Positions 51,652 to 63,591 of a DNA stretch of 64,000 nucleotides are shown here, piece by piece (positions within the stretch are counted from its first letter, which is position 1; each line of letters begins with the position of its first letter). The translations under genes were made by a program, and so were the position numbers. Source of the stretch: Nelumbo lutea (lineage: Eukaryota > Streptophyta > Magnoliopsida > Proteales > Nelumbonaceae); assembly GCA_022828595.1 (NCBI GenBank), contig JAKGHH010000001.1, positions 208,568,348 through 208,632,347 of the forward strand, written 5' to 3'. The notes beneath the pieces are model-generated. The model searched no databases and was not told where the DNA came from. It was given only the letters and a program-made list of their open reading frames with translations.

Positions 51652-52700
51652 CAAGGATCAAAATATCGGTATTGGATATCTTATTGGATAAGTTGAATAC
51701 AGATACGGATACATTTTGAAAACGCATAGATATGAACGAAAGATATAAAAATACTTAGATACGTTAGGGAAATGCATACAAATCACATAAGTATATCAAT
51801 AATACTAAACCAAAAGCTGAATTATTTATGAATAAAATATAAACACATGAAGAATGCATATTTCAATAGGTTATATGAAGAGAAATATTACAATAAACAA
51901 TACCGTGACTTTAGAACATTCAAACATCATACAATAATTATCACTCTTTCAATTTTTATAATTATAATTTTCAATTGTTGTTAATTTTTGAGAATGTTTA
52001 TTAATTAGTATTTTTATTTAAATAATAAATATGTTTTCATTTTAACATATAATGCTTTTATTTTACATATAATTATAAAATAAACAAAATAAATTATTTA
52101 AGATAGATAAAATAAATTATTTATAATTTTCAATTTATATTAATTTTTTTAGGGCAATTAAATCTTAAATCATTCATTTCAGTTTTTGTAATTATAATTT
52201 TCTATTTTCCATTAATTTTTTGGGAAAATTTATTTATTTAGTACTTTTATATAATAATTCTATTTTTTTAAATAATAACTATTTTTCATTTTCTAATATA
52301 TAATTTTGTGTAAAATAAAATATATAAATCATCCAAGGTAGATGAAATATATTATTTTTATAATTTTTAGTTTTTATTAAATTTATTGAAAAATTTAAAT
52401 CTTAAATTATTTATTTTAGTTTTCATATTACTATTTTCTAATTTTTATTAAAGATGAAAAACAATCCAAAAGTAGTCAATATACAATTCTGTCAAACTAG
52501 GCATAGATACACCTCCACATTGGTGTATACCGGACCGTATCCATCGATATAGTGCAATATAGCTTGATACAAAGACGTATCGTGCCAATATGCACAACTC
52601 GTGGAATACGTATCTAATCGTAGCATATCTTGTATCCATGACCATAAATATGGATACGATACACCCTACAAAGGATATTGTATCAATACCTTAATCCTTG
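51652..52700. mobile_element. hAT-like TIR element (CAAGG family), long copy
   Basis: 1.05 kb with tips CAAGGATCAAAATATCGG (left) and, inverted on the right, CAAGGATTAAGGTATTG. Flanks gtcataat (51644-51651) and cccataat (52701-52708) agree at six of eight bases, fitting an 8-bp duplication. The interior is AT-rich with a 230-bp tandem repeat, and the ends carry GATACGATACACC-type motifs. No transposase. Confidence 0.55.
51948..52450. repeat. 230-237 bp tandem repeat
   Basis: Units begin at about 51948, 52178 and 52415 with TTYARTTTTTRTAATTATAATTTTC-like starts and share GAAATATATTATTTATAATTTT and AATCTTAAATC segments. Slightly more than two diverged copies. Lies inside the CAAGG element. Confidence 0.65.
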
Positions 52701-52737
52701 CCCATAATTAAAGAAACTTGCCTCTCTTTCACAACAG

Positions 52738-52905
52738 GTCATCATCATCATTTAAGCCTTGTTAACGTAAATGGAATCAGCTACGTCAATCTTTTTTTCA
52801 CTATTTTGTTCCATTTAGTGTCACAATCCATCGTTAAATTATTAAATTATAAACACTTAAATCATTTTTTATTATTTTAATCCAAGTTTTCTTGGCGGCC
52901 TGTTC
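52738..52905 (+). repeat. SINE-like dispersed repeat, copy 2
   Basis: GGTCATCATCATCATTTAAGCC, GGAATCAGCTACGTCAATC, TTTTGTTCCATTTAGTGTCA and TTATTATTTTAATCC parallel copy 1 at 46105-46310. GGAATCAGCTACGTCAAT corresponds to the GGGTCGGCTACATGAAT block known from plant SINE-like repeats. Confidence 0.5.
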
Positions 52906-53292
52906 CTAAATCTTTTTATATTAGTAGCATTATCATTGTTTTCAACCCATTGTTGGTTTGGATCAACTTCTAACCTTACAAAAACTCATTGATTAGGCCA
53001 ACAATTCATTGACGTGGATGAGTGAATAATTGATCGATTAAGTGGGTTATTAGTTTTTTGGTTTTTTTTTTTTTTTTATATTAGTAGCATTATGAATTGA
53101 TCCATTAACCCACACAGTTGAACCGATAATCCATTGCTCCAACCCTTGATGTATATGACTATCATATCACACTGTCAGCATATTGCCATTAGACCTCCAT
53201 ATGGAAGTCCTTTTCTCTTACCTTTCTAGTAGAATAAAGTATAGGAAGAGTACTCTAACACATTATGAAGGCCTTCAACCCTTTACCTACAA
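52906..53292. other. Intergenic, nothing recognised
   Basis: AT-rich, no gene. A poly-T tract lies at 53060-53077. Confidence 0.5.
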
Positions 53293-53654
53293 GGCTCAAT
53301 TTGGAAGGAGTATAAATACAAATATATAAAATGTAAATACATATTTATTTTAAAGCAAATACTTTGCACCAAGGTACAAAGTATCGATACACCCGTGCCG
53401 ATACATAGGGTGTATCGGTATAAAAAAAATGACCGTTTAATGTTTTTTTGTTTTTTCTCAAAACTTGATTTTTGGAAATGTTTTTTAAGTCCTTTTTTAT
53501 TGAAATTAATGGGGGTCCCAAAACACTTGCAAATAGGCGTATCGAGATCAAAAGATACGATATGATAGGCCCGATACGGGGAATATCATATCGATACTTT
53601 GAACCTTGTTTTGCACTCTACATATCTGCATTTGTACTCCTTCCAAACTGAGCC
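53293..53654. mobile_element. Tourist-like MITE carrying a nested element
   Basis: Tips GGCTCAATTTGGAAGGAGTA (left) and, inverted on the right, GGCTCAGTTTGGAAGGAGTA, more than 30 bp long with few mismatches. Flanks are caa (53290-53292) and taa (53655-53657). A hAT-like MITE (53370-53608) sits inside. Its tips resemble those at 61894. Confidence 0.75.
53370..53608. mobile_element. hAT-like MITE (CAAGG family), nested copy
   Basis: 239 bp with tips CAAGGTACAAAGTATCGATA and, inverted, CAAGGTTCAAAGTATCGATA. Flanked by ctttgcac (53362-53369) and ttttgcac (53609-53616), an 8-bp duplication with one change. Same tip family as 51652-52700. Inserted in the MITE at 53293-53654. Confidence 0.75.
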
Positions 53655-53657
53655 TAA

Positions 53658-54036
53658 GGCAGTGTTTGGAAACAATGTAAATAAGTATGAATGCAAATAT
53701 GTAGAGTGTAAAACAATTCATATAAATTGCAAACTTGGGTTAGTTTTGCATTGATAAATTTACCTTCTTACAAACAACTTTTAGTTGTAATGGATGCAAA
53801 CATTAATTCCTATAAAACATGTGTTTTTAGTTTTTAATCAAAAGCCCACTTGAATGCAAATTTACTTCTTTTTTATTGATGTACTTTTACATCTTATTAT
53901 CAATATAAAAATGCATTAATCTATTATTTGTCAATACATAAATGTAATGTTGCCAAACACATACAAAAATGAATCAGAGTACAAATTTATCCTGAACTGA
54001 GATTTACACTCCATTTGCATTGTTTCCAAACACAAC
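53658..54036. mobile_element. Tourist-like MITE, second of an abutting pair
   Basis: 379 bp with tips GGCAGTGTTTGGAAACAATG and, inverted, GTTGTGTTTGGAAACAATG. TAA duplication at 53655-53657 and 54037-54039. Its left TAA is also the right TAA of the previous MITE. Confidence 0.75.
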
Positions 54037-54039
54037 TAA

Positions 54040-56535
54040 TCCAAGATTCAAAATATTACAATATATACACGTGTATCACCAAATGAATCAAATACACAGA
54101 ATTGGGCCTATTTAACAGATCCAAATGTTAAAATGCTTGATATGCATCAATAATTTGAACGATGGACGTATTAATTTTACAAGAATTATGAACCACATGA
54201 ACTAAATGAAAGTGATATCGTACGTCCCAACTTGTAAAGTCATGAACCATCACTAGATGGGTCTTATCAGTGAAATTAACTGTTATTTTGAGACATGATA
54301 TATATGACTTTAAGCCATCAGATTTGTAATATTATTGTTGGAGTTCCAGCAAAATCCGTCTCACCCATTAAGTGATTACACTTTATATTACATAATTGTG
54401 ATCTTTATCATCTTGACTTTTTTAGTGCGTCCATAGCCAGTATCTTAAGAAAGGGACCCATTTAATTGTGAATCACGTAATTTAATTACTCGGTTCTCAT
54501 CTTCTCTACATGAGATATGTGGTGACTGAGAAATCTCTTGTCTCTTTTGATAAGAGCTGCATTTTTATATCTTAAAAAAAAAAAAAGATATTATTGTTGT
54601 TAACAAAATATATAAATTCCAAAATAAATGCTGGAAGTGGTGGAGTTTGTATTCAATTCCTTTTCTCCACCAGCTAGTAGAGTAGGCAGTGTTCTATCCT
54701 TTTTCTTTGATAAAGTGATTATAATGTTTACCAAAACAAAAAGTAATTTTAATTGCAACTAATGTACCAAAAGAAATAAAAGTTGATATTTTATAGGCCA
54801 CAAGTTTTATTTTATGCTCCATATATAGAGAAAGAATTGGCTAGGGCCGCACTACTTAATCAAAGCATTTCCATCCTCTCTTAATTGATGTTTTCAACCT
54901 TATTTCTCTGGTGGTTGCTTGTGGCTTGTCTACTTCAATAAAATGGAACCCACCCCATTAGCAATAACTTGTCAAAACTAAACAATTAAAACCAAAATGG
55001 AGTAGGTTCATTGAATGTTTATGCATCATTAACTGTCTTGAATATGATAGCTGAAATCTAAATCTTCAAACTCAAGTAGAAGGTTGCTGATCAGATGACC
55101 TATTCATCCAGTAAGCTAAATCCTAAGAAGAGTTGTTCAAGAGGATGATAGGGATGTTGTTGTTCGTGAGTACCGTAAGAAATTGGCACAGTATAGAGAC
55201 AAATCATGTTGAGAAAAGCTTCATAGAAAAGATAAAAAACCAAAATAAATATAAGGAAGAAGAATTCTTCACTGAATAATTATGAAAAATCAACATCAAA
55301 ATTCCTAACTTTGCCTTAATTACTTTTTATATAAACTTACACTCTTATGCCTCCTACAAAGAAGCTTCCTAATCTAATAAAACACTCTTCATTTTAATCC
55401 TACTAAATTTCTTCAAAAAAGAAAAAAGTCCTAATTGGATACAAATTCGAAAATCTTGCCCTAACTCTAACTTGGTAAATATGAAATAAGATAGAAATTC
55501 CACAATGATGCTAACTTGGTAACTATTTACTAAGTTGGGTCGGTGCCATCATTTCCACTTCTTACATGTCTTGTAGCGGTCTCAACTTGCATAAAACCTA
55601 TTAACTTCCTTATATATTCAAAAACCAATTTTATAAATGTTTACTCAATTGATGCGAATACCACATCAAAAACCAAGACATACGAAGGAAAAATGTTATA
55701 AGTTGAATGGCTTTACTCCATTGGAAGGGCAAACAAGTAGACATGGTGCAGCAAGTCCGAAGTCCCAATTCAATAACTTATTACAATCTAAATCTGATTG
55801 CAAACTTGGTCCAAGTTTAAAAAGTAAAAAACGAATACGTATATTAAGCAAAACCATAACTACCCCAGATTTTAATAAAATAATGACAGCAAGATCTTCC
55901 ACCCCATCTAAGCTTTCAAGGCTTCAAACCAAAATAAACTTTCGAAATAATTAATAGTACCCTCACCTTATTGGTATGTGAGACATAGACAGGAAATCTA
56001 AGATTGTCCACACACACAAAAAAAAAAAAAAAAAAAAGAATCCAATGTATATGGAATGGAGTTGGTTGTTTTTCCTCTTTTAAATATCTAGGTTGATGGT
56101 ATTTGGATTCTTTTTGTTAGAAACCTTGCTTTTGTTGCTCAAGCTTCAATTATTTGTTTTAGAAGGTTTCGACATTGCATGAGCTGCTTCGGAGAAGTTA
56201 ACCGAAAAGTCGATTTTGCAACTTCTGTAAGTCTATTTTTGAATTTCCGGGTTTTTAATTACTTTTGTAGCATTCCGGGTTTCTCAACTCGTGTAACGCC
56301 AAAAGCCACTGTGTGAAAGCCCCCTCCCAAATGGACACTTAGGTTTATTTTCAGTGGCTGAAATTATTTTCACAACGAAAAGATAGGGCTATACCTTTGC
56401 CCACCTTTGCCCACCAAGCATTTTAAGTAAATGATAGGTTGGTCTGATCAGTTGAACTTGAATAAAGGCGAAGTACATTGGTATATAAGAATACAAGACT
56501 ATACTAGCATCCAAAATCAAAACCTCATTACTACA
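54040..56535. other. AT-rich intergenic with a Copia gag relic
   Basis: No intact gene. Apart from the gag-like relic at 55637-55954 I see only AT-rich sequence and poly-A tracts (54573-54584, 56020-56037). Confidence 0.5.
55637..55954 (+). pseudogene. Possible Copia gag zinc-knuckle relic
   Basis: The ORF contains HQKPRHTKEKCYKLNGF, which matches the second half of a Copia zinc knuckle (C..KxRHTKExCxKLHG). The first two cysteines are not in frame and the rest has no recognisable gag or pol. It could also be chance, although the RHTKEKCYKLNG run is specific. Confidence 0.4.
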
Positions 56536-56938
56536 GATTTGAATGTAGTAGGCACATTAGGTAAGCACAATAAGTGAGCAAGTAATAGTTGTGTGACACA
56601 TGTTCCAATTAATGTGCCTTTCATCCGAACGTTTTTGCTTCATTAGATAGAAATTATCCATTATTTTATTATTTTTGTCAAAATAATTAAAAATAAAAAA
56701 TAAAAAAAAAAACAAAACGTAAAAGAGTTCTAATTCCCAACACGTTTAGGTTTTCCTTTTTTATTGTTTTTATTTTTAATTATTTTGACAAAAATAATAA
56801 AATAATCGATAATTTCTGTCTAATGGAGTAAAAATGTTTGGATGAAACACATTAACTGGGACATGTGTCACATAGCTATTACGTGTTCATTCATTGCGCT
56901 TACCTAACGTGCCTACTACATTCAGACCCTAAACTGCT
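56536..56938. mobile_element. Foldback element with ~180-bp inverted arms
   Basis: Left arm from GAATGTAGTAGGCACATTAGG, right arm ending CCTAACGTGCCTACTACATTC. The arms stay complementary through ACATGTGTCACA / TGTGACACATGT, ATCCGAACGTTTTTGC and TCAAAATAATTAAAAATA, and are separated by about 40 bp around 56720-56750. Non-coding. The long arms are reminiscent of MuDR-type or foldback MITEs; no target duplication was identified. Confidence 0.75.
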
Positions 56939-57678
56939 GCCAATGGTGTCTGCAACTCAGAGGCAATAATTTACAAAGATAATGTGGATTTGGGCAACAA
57001 ACATTTAGACTATGTTTAGTTTGAAGGAAAAGGAATGGAAAGACAGGGAAACCAATACAAGATTTGTAAAAGTTTCCCCACCTTTTCCTTCAAACCAAAC
57101 ATAACCTTAGATAAATCCAAAAGCACCCCCTACCAAGTGAATATCATGGACAGATATCTGAGCTCCCAAGTGAATTAATAGGCCTGTTAATGGGCTGGGG
57201 GTCAACCCAAGAGACCCATACTAGTCCAACCTTTTTGGTTTTGGGTCCAATTTTTCAGATCCAATAAGAATTGGGCCGGCACGAGCACTAGCTTCTACAG
57301 GCCAAGACCTTCCCCTATGTGATCACAGCCATTAAACTTCCATTCTTTTTTCATCAGGTAATCATGTGGTGATTATTTTTTAAATTGTAAACCCATTAAT
57401 TAAACATGTGGTGATTGTTTTTAAATTGTAATAATATTCCTGTCATGACAATCAAATGTGTCCGACTACGTACCTCTTGATTTACAACTAAAAGTAGTAT
57501 TCCTATCATGTGGTGATTGTTCATTTGGTGATAAGTTTGGTTGGCGAAATTTGATCAACTTTCTCCTAGGTAAATTGTTTTTTTTTTTCTTGCAATTTAC
57601 TTAGGAAAGTTTTTCCCATCTCCCGTAGGTGGGGTAGGTTATTTATCCATGAAGGGAGAAATTTGGTCATACTATTTA
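56939..57678. other. Intergenic with short MITE-like remnants
   Basis: 57180-57310 has GGCCTGTTAATGGGCTGGG and GGGCCGGCAC, like hAT remnants. 57600-57655 contains an inverted fragment related to the MITE at 47181 (CCCATCTC..TAGGTGGGG). No gene. Confidence 0.45.
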
Positions 57679-58036
57679 GGCTCCATTTGTTTTTTGGTAA
57701 GTTATTTATCCGAGTAAATACAATTACCTGTGTAAGTTTTTCATGAGAAATACTTACCCAGGTAAGTGCATTTATCCATATTCTTTTATTTCCTAGGTAA
57801 CAAGGTAATGACCATTTTAACCATAAAAAACTATTATTAAAAGGGGTATTTTTGTCCCATTCAAGTGTTGGCAACTTTCCTTCTAGCCACCTAAGAGATG
57901 GATATACCTAGGAAAATAAACTTTCCCCAATTCCCACATAAATATGAAAAAAGAATATGGGATTCTTGGTCAATAAAAACCAAAATCCCATTGACCAACT
58001 TTCCCCCTCTCAAAATCCAAAAAAAAAAATGCCTCT
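57679..58036. mobile_element. Tourist-like MITE, copy 2
   Basis: 358 bp collinear with 47181-47570 (GGCTCCATTTGTTTTTTGG at the left tip, AATGCCTCT at the right), flanked by TTA (57676-57678 and 58037-58039). Two separate insertions with their own TWA duplications confirm a mobile family. Confidence 0.65.
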
Positions 58037-58796
58037 TTAATATTAAAATGTTTTGCCATCAAATAAAAATTAAGGGTATTTTAGAAAATTCTCTTATTCA
58101 CCTAATTAACATTTCTCTGTAAAAATATACTGATAAATATATTTATTCGGATAGATACATTTACTCGTGTAAGTAATTTATTGTCAGTGGGGTTTAAATA
58201 CATTTGATTGGATGAATGTAAGAGCCAAATAGTTTTGTCTTTTTAGGCTAAAAGAAATGATATTGACTGTTTTACACTCAACGGCCTGTACTATCCACAA
58301 GACTCTATCTATGTGAACATTAGTCCCTACGAACCCCATGAAATGGTGAAAGTGCTAGAGGGATAGATGTCCACAGAGCTCTCGGCCACTAGTTGGTTGT
58401 GTTTGATTGATAGAAAATAATAAAAACCAAAAAAGAAAATTGAGGAGAAGTTCTTAAAATAACCCTATTAAGATTGAATGGTTATAAGTTTCTATGTACT
58501 AATTCTAACTTACTAATAGATGTATTAAGAAATGACATAACAATAAACTGATAAGAAAGGAGTTCTATTAAACATATTATAATTAAGCACGATTCATTCC
58601 ACAAAGGTAGCCAAAAGGGATACGAGGACTCCTTTTCTTCTTCTAATTTAAGTGTTTTTACCTTTTACTCTCGAGTAACCGTTCAACCTAATTTACACAC
58701 CCCCTCACACAAAAGCCTATTGGGTTTAAACCTAATTTAATGAATTATAATGGAAGCGATGAGAGAATCAAACACTAAATCACTTAGTCAAATAGG

Positions 58797-58964
58797 TAGG
58801 GTGAACAAAAAAACTGAATTGAAAATTCGGTTAAATAAATCAATCGGTTCGGTTTCGGTTCAGTATTTTAAAAAAATCAAAGGTACTGGTTCGGTTTTGG
58901 TTAACCAAAATAGAAAACTGATGGTTAATCGAATCGACCGGTATACATATATTTATATATATTT

Positions 58965-58999
<35 letters not shown>

Positions 59000-59280
59000 T
59001 TATTTTTTCTATACATTATAAATTAATAAATATGTATTATATTTATAATATACAATATATTATTTATTATTTAAAATATAATATTATATATATTTCTAGT
59101 ATTTTATTATATATTTATATATTTTTCTATAATAAATATTGCAAATAATAAAAATCCAAAAAACTGATGAACCGGACTGGTCAACCGATTAACCAATCAG
59201 TTTCGGTTACTAGTTTTCCAAAAACTGGTAACCCCGGTTCAGTTTCAAAAATTAGCCCAACCGAACTGTGAGCACCCCTA
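58797..59280. mobile_element. hAT-like MITE (TAGGG tips)
   Basis: 484 bp, TAGGGTGAAC at the left and GAGCACCCCTA at the right, flanked by caaatagg (58789-58796) and caaatatt (59281-59288), six of eight bases equal. It is rich in CGGTTCGGTT and AACCGAAC-type motifs on either side of an AT-rich centre with a TA run (58968-58994). The ORF across it is a translation of these repeats. Confidence 0.7.
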
Positions 59281-61893
59281 CAAATATTTTTTTATTGGGC
59301 TTGAAGCATAAACAAGCACAGGCCCACCCACATCTTGTACTGAAATTTAATTAATTATTATGGGTCAATGAGAATCAAATGCTAAACCACTTGATCAAAT
59401 TGGCTGTGATACCATCTCGAAAAACCATCCAACCTAAATGCTTAATCTATTACTGAGGTCCCCTAATATGTTTTTATTTTCTAACATATACTACACTCTT
59501 AGATGATTCCTATAAGATTGATTGGTAGGTTTTTAATCAATAAGGAAATGGCAATAATCAATCAGTGGAGAATAAGTGACATTAATCACATGCTAAGTAC
59601 TTTTTAGCTAGATGTAATTTATTCTGTAAACAAAGGAAGTAGAGAGTTACACGATGACTCCTTTGGAGCCACAAAGTTTCTTGCACTCACACCTTTACAT
59701 AAATGTTGTTAAGATTTGATTTACTGTAGAGGTGCAAGTTAGGTACCTAATTTGAAGAATTTACTCTACAACAGGAAGGGCTACGAGTTGGACAACTTTG
59801 TATTGAGCATTTATTAAAACTTGAATGGACCCTGCCCGAAGGTATGGGCCTAATGCTGTATAAACTCAAACCAGGGGTGGATCAACTTGGGTTGGGTTAG
59901 GTTGGAAATTTGTTAAATTTTCAATGGACCCAAACCCTAATCTAAGTCCGATGTAGTTAAATTTTTTTTTTTTTAAGTTAGAGAAGTCAGACTTGCAGCC
60001 CTAGCACCCTTAACATCAAGCTTAGGCGCTCAAGCCACACCCCTTCAAATTTTAACAAATTCTCCATCTTGTCCTGCCCAAGTTGCACCCCCTGGATTAT
60101 AGGCTTTTAGGTATCAGCTCCAATGTGACTCACTAATGAATCCATGAGAAAAATCTCAAAATAATCAAACCCCATGATTCCATTAATAAATGAGCTTTTA
60201 GCATTTTAGGGGTTTTAAACGCATAACCATTTCTTTGTTATTTAATACTTTCAGAATCAGTTGCAGCCCACATATGGCCAGCATTATCTTGGATTTCTTA
60301 AAAAGAGAAACCTTAAAGAACTCCCACCTTCCTCTTTTTTCTCCAAACTTCATCATCTTCTTCCCCACATCTTGCCTCAAATGCTTTCATCAGCCTCACC
60401 ATTGCTTCCACATTCCTTCCCTAGAAAGAAAATGCACACATAAGTGAACCAAAAGCCATAGATGATAGATAAATCCATAAAGAAGCAATCCACCCTCTAG
60501 GACTTAGGAGGGACCCAATCAATGCATTGTTCTGATCCTCCACGCATGAGATATGTGATGAGAGCTAAGAGAATCCCACTTCACCCTACTTCTGAAAAAT
60601 ACAAATCCCAAGGATAAAAAATTCTAAGAGTTGGTACCAAGTTCCCTCAATTATCTTCCCCACCCCACCAGTAGCCACATAACTGATAACAAATCTTCAT
60701 CTCTCTTTGACAAAGTGACAATGAGTGCAATTAATTTACCAAGTAAAGAAAAGGGTTGCTACAGTTGATACAACAACATACATAGGCAGTGATGCCAGAA
60801 GAAAGTGCAAACTGTGGAATATAATTTGGGTCCTTTATGCTTTCATTAAAAATGGTGAAGGAATTCATTTGGGGGAGGGCCGAGGGGGGACAGAAATCAA
60901 AATCATGTCCAGTAATTCAGGCCTTTCAATCTTTTGTTTATTTAAGAAGATGACACAAACAGAAGTAAAGTAATAAATATAGCGCCCATCAGGAGCTTAT
61001 AGAGGCGCCCCTTCAAATTCTTCAAGAGTCAAGAGCTATATATATATATCAGCTTCCGAGGGGACGCAATCAATATTCTAAGTGGAAAAAATTCAAGCTC
61101 AACTAATTGAACGATTATCCTCGTGTTTTATGCCATCTGCTTCACAAATGAGCTGCGTTTGGGAGTGCTTCTTCCACGAGTTTTTTTTTTTTTCAGGCTT
61201 TTCAGATTGGAGAAGCAGCCAAAACACCAACAGATGGTTTGGTGAAAAAGCTCCAAGCAGATTTTTTGCATGAAAAGTTCAAGAAATTAATATTTAAAAA
61301 CGTGAAAAGATTCCATTTTCAGTCAACTACCAAAAAGTGTATTTTTTTCAAAAGCCCGTTCAGAAAATGGCTTTTTCAAAAGCCCTTTTAGGCCAAAAAA
61401 AAGAAGGGAAGTAAAGGAAATAGAGAAAGAAAATAGGGAAGAGATGGAATGAAAATGAAGTATCTTCTCACCCTTGTTGATGAAAATCAGATTTTGGAGA
61501 TGGAAAGAGAGCTGTTTATTGGAAGAAAACCAAACAGGCAAAAGCCCACCACAAGAAGATTTCTTGGTAACCAGACAGAAGAACAGCCAATCAAAATTTG
61601 GACACAACAGATTTTTGCTTATGGTGTTCATGATTCAGTAGTTGCAGTCAGTTACTTTGTCCAAAATCTTGTAACCAATCAACTGATATCATAAAAGTGG
61701 TAGTCATTGATCAGTTTATATTCATCGAAATTCGCAAGGTGTCTTGATTAATCAAAGTTCTTCTCGTATCATATCTTTTTTCCATCATAAATTTATCCTT
61801 CACCAAAGTTCAAAGTATATCAATACACTCGCAATTGGGAGTGAACATAGTATAGGACACCTTATTGTTATAAGTGAAAATTGAGATTCTTAA
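59281..61893. other. AT-rich intergenic, nothing recognised
   Basis: No supported gene. ORFs of 60-100 codons exist (for example 60235-60447 and 61323-61631) but show no domain, repeat in overlapping frames and lie in AT-rich sequence. 61145-61400 has GCGTTTGGGAGTGCTTCTTCC and AAAAGCCC motifs like one end of a MITE, without a partner. Confidence 0.45.
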
Positions 61894-62121
61894 GCTCTGT
61901 TTGGGAAGAATACAAATACAAATATGTAAAGTGCAAATAAAAGTTTAGAAATACAAAATACTTATATTTGCACTCTTACCCAATTGTTTTCTATTCCTAA
62001 CCCTTCTACAATCTAGTGAGTCCAAATACATTGTTTCCAATCAAACTTAATTTAGTAATTATTTCAAGGTCACTCAATGAAAGCAGCTTAATCAAAGCTT
62101 CTTCCTTTCCAAACAGGGCCT
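61894..62121. mobile_element. Tourist-like MITE, third locus
   Basis: 228 bp, GCTCTGTTTGGGAAGAATAC at the left, and CTTCCTTTCCAAACAGGGCCT at the right. Flanked by TAA (61891-61893 and 62122-62124). Its subterminal ACAAATACAAATATGTAAA matches the MITE at 53293. Confidence 0.55.
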
Positions 62122-62755
62122 TAAATCGTCGACCTCTGAAGCCCGTTCACCTCGATGGCTCTTTTGGTGTTAAAATGGCCCGTGTGGACAATTAAAGGGT
62201 CAATTTATGGGTGCAACCAGGTCAGCAAAAATCCATTTTTGTACTTGATGTGTTTGATTCGTGTTAAATAAGTTTGTGTTTTTAATGCTATGATGATGAT
62301 GGCATTCCCTTTCCAGTTGTCCAGGAAACTAACTTCCGAACTTCATTCATGGCATAAATAAATTCACATTAAAACATTTGTTTAGACACTCAATAAGTAC
62401 TAAAATTTTCTCCATTTTTTTAAAAGATTTACTAAAACCTCCCCTATCAGTTGATATGGCATTACTGGAACCTTGTTGATCACTTCTAGCCAAAATGGGA
62501 GACAAAACAAGTGATCATTTAAAAAAAAAAATACCACTTGTAATTGCACAACAAGATGAGGGGTATTAAAGTCTTTTGATCAAATTAAGAACACGAACCT
62601 GCTACCCACAAGACATTACAGCCATACATCAAAAATATTTCCCTGTCAACATCAAATACAAGAAATGTTAATGATGTGGGCAGTAGATCGGAAGCAAAAG
62701 TTTCAGCTTAAAACCATAAGAAAAGGTAAACACCTCTCCCTTGATATGATATTGT

Positions 62756-63247
62756 TAGAGCTGTTAATGGGTTGGGTCTGGTTCAGAACAGGCTTTACCG
62801 GTTCCATTGCAAACTGATTAATTATGGGTTTTATATTGTTGGAAAAACTTTGGCTCTTGGGGGCCAACGGCATATGTTGTTGAGAATATTCTTGGAAATG
62901 CCACGTAACCATGAATGTGGAGTAATTGCCTCCTATTTTTTTTACCAAAAAGATAAATATGAGCGTAAATGAGTAAACTTGTCCAGCTCAAAAAACACTA
63001 TCAACAAGATAGGTTGTTGGCCCCCAACAACCAAAATTATCCCCATATTGTAGACCCAGAACCATCCCATTTATTAATGGGACAATCGTGTCTAACCCAT
63101 TTATAGTTTTTAAAATCTTTTTATAATACAACCAATTTGGGTCCAACCCAATTATAATTAATCAAAAAAAATATATATAAACCAAACCAACAGAATCAAT
63201 TAGGTCGGCTCGGTTCTATTGGGTTCCTCGACTCATTGACAGTTCTA
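62756..63247. mobile_element. hAT-like MITE (TAGARCTGT tips)
   Basis: 492 bp, TAGAGCTGTTAATGGG at the left and CATTGACAGTTCTA at the right (inverted: TAGAACTGTCAATG). Flanks gatattgt (62748-62755) and tacattgt (63248-63255) agree at six of eight. The ends carry GGTTGGGTCTGG and GGTCGGCTCGG. No transposase ORF. Confidence 0.7.
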
Positions 63248-63591
63248 TACATTGTGTAAGCCATTGAAACATGTGGCGTTCCTACTGGCAACCCTACTGG
63301 ATCCATCAAAAACATTAATAAAACATCAAGATTTTTGGGAAGTAAGATCCGAATGTGCAAGTACAGACTGCCTTAATAAATAGGGACAGAGGCAAGATTT
63401 TATGTTAAGGGGTCAAAAGCAAATCCCGATCTCTTACACATATGGACACATCTCCCACAATATATATATATATATGGAAGATGTTCCATGGTAATATATA
63501 AATATGGAAGATGTTCTTAATGTATAGTTTTATTGTCTTGTGAGTAGGGACAGAGGTTCTTAATGTATAGATTTATTGTCTTGTGAGTAGG

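Noticed and set aside
58750..59148. 132-residue ORF
   Set aside because: It runs through the tip repeats and TA/AT tract of a hAT-like MITE; low complexity, no domain.
62772..62972. 66-residue ORF
   Set aside because: Located inside a hAT-like MITE and overlapped by an ORF on the other strand.
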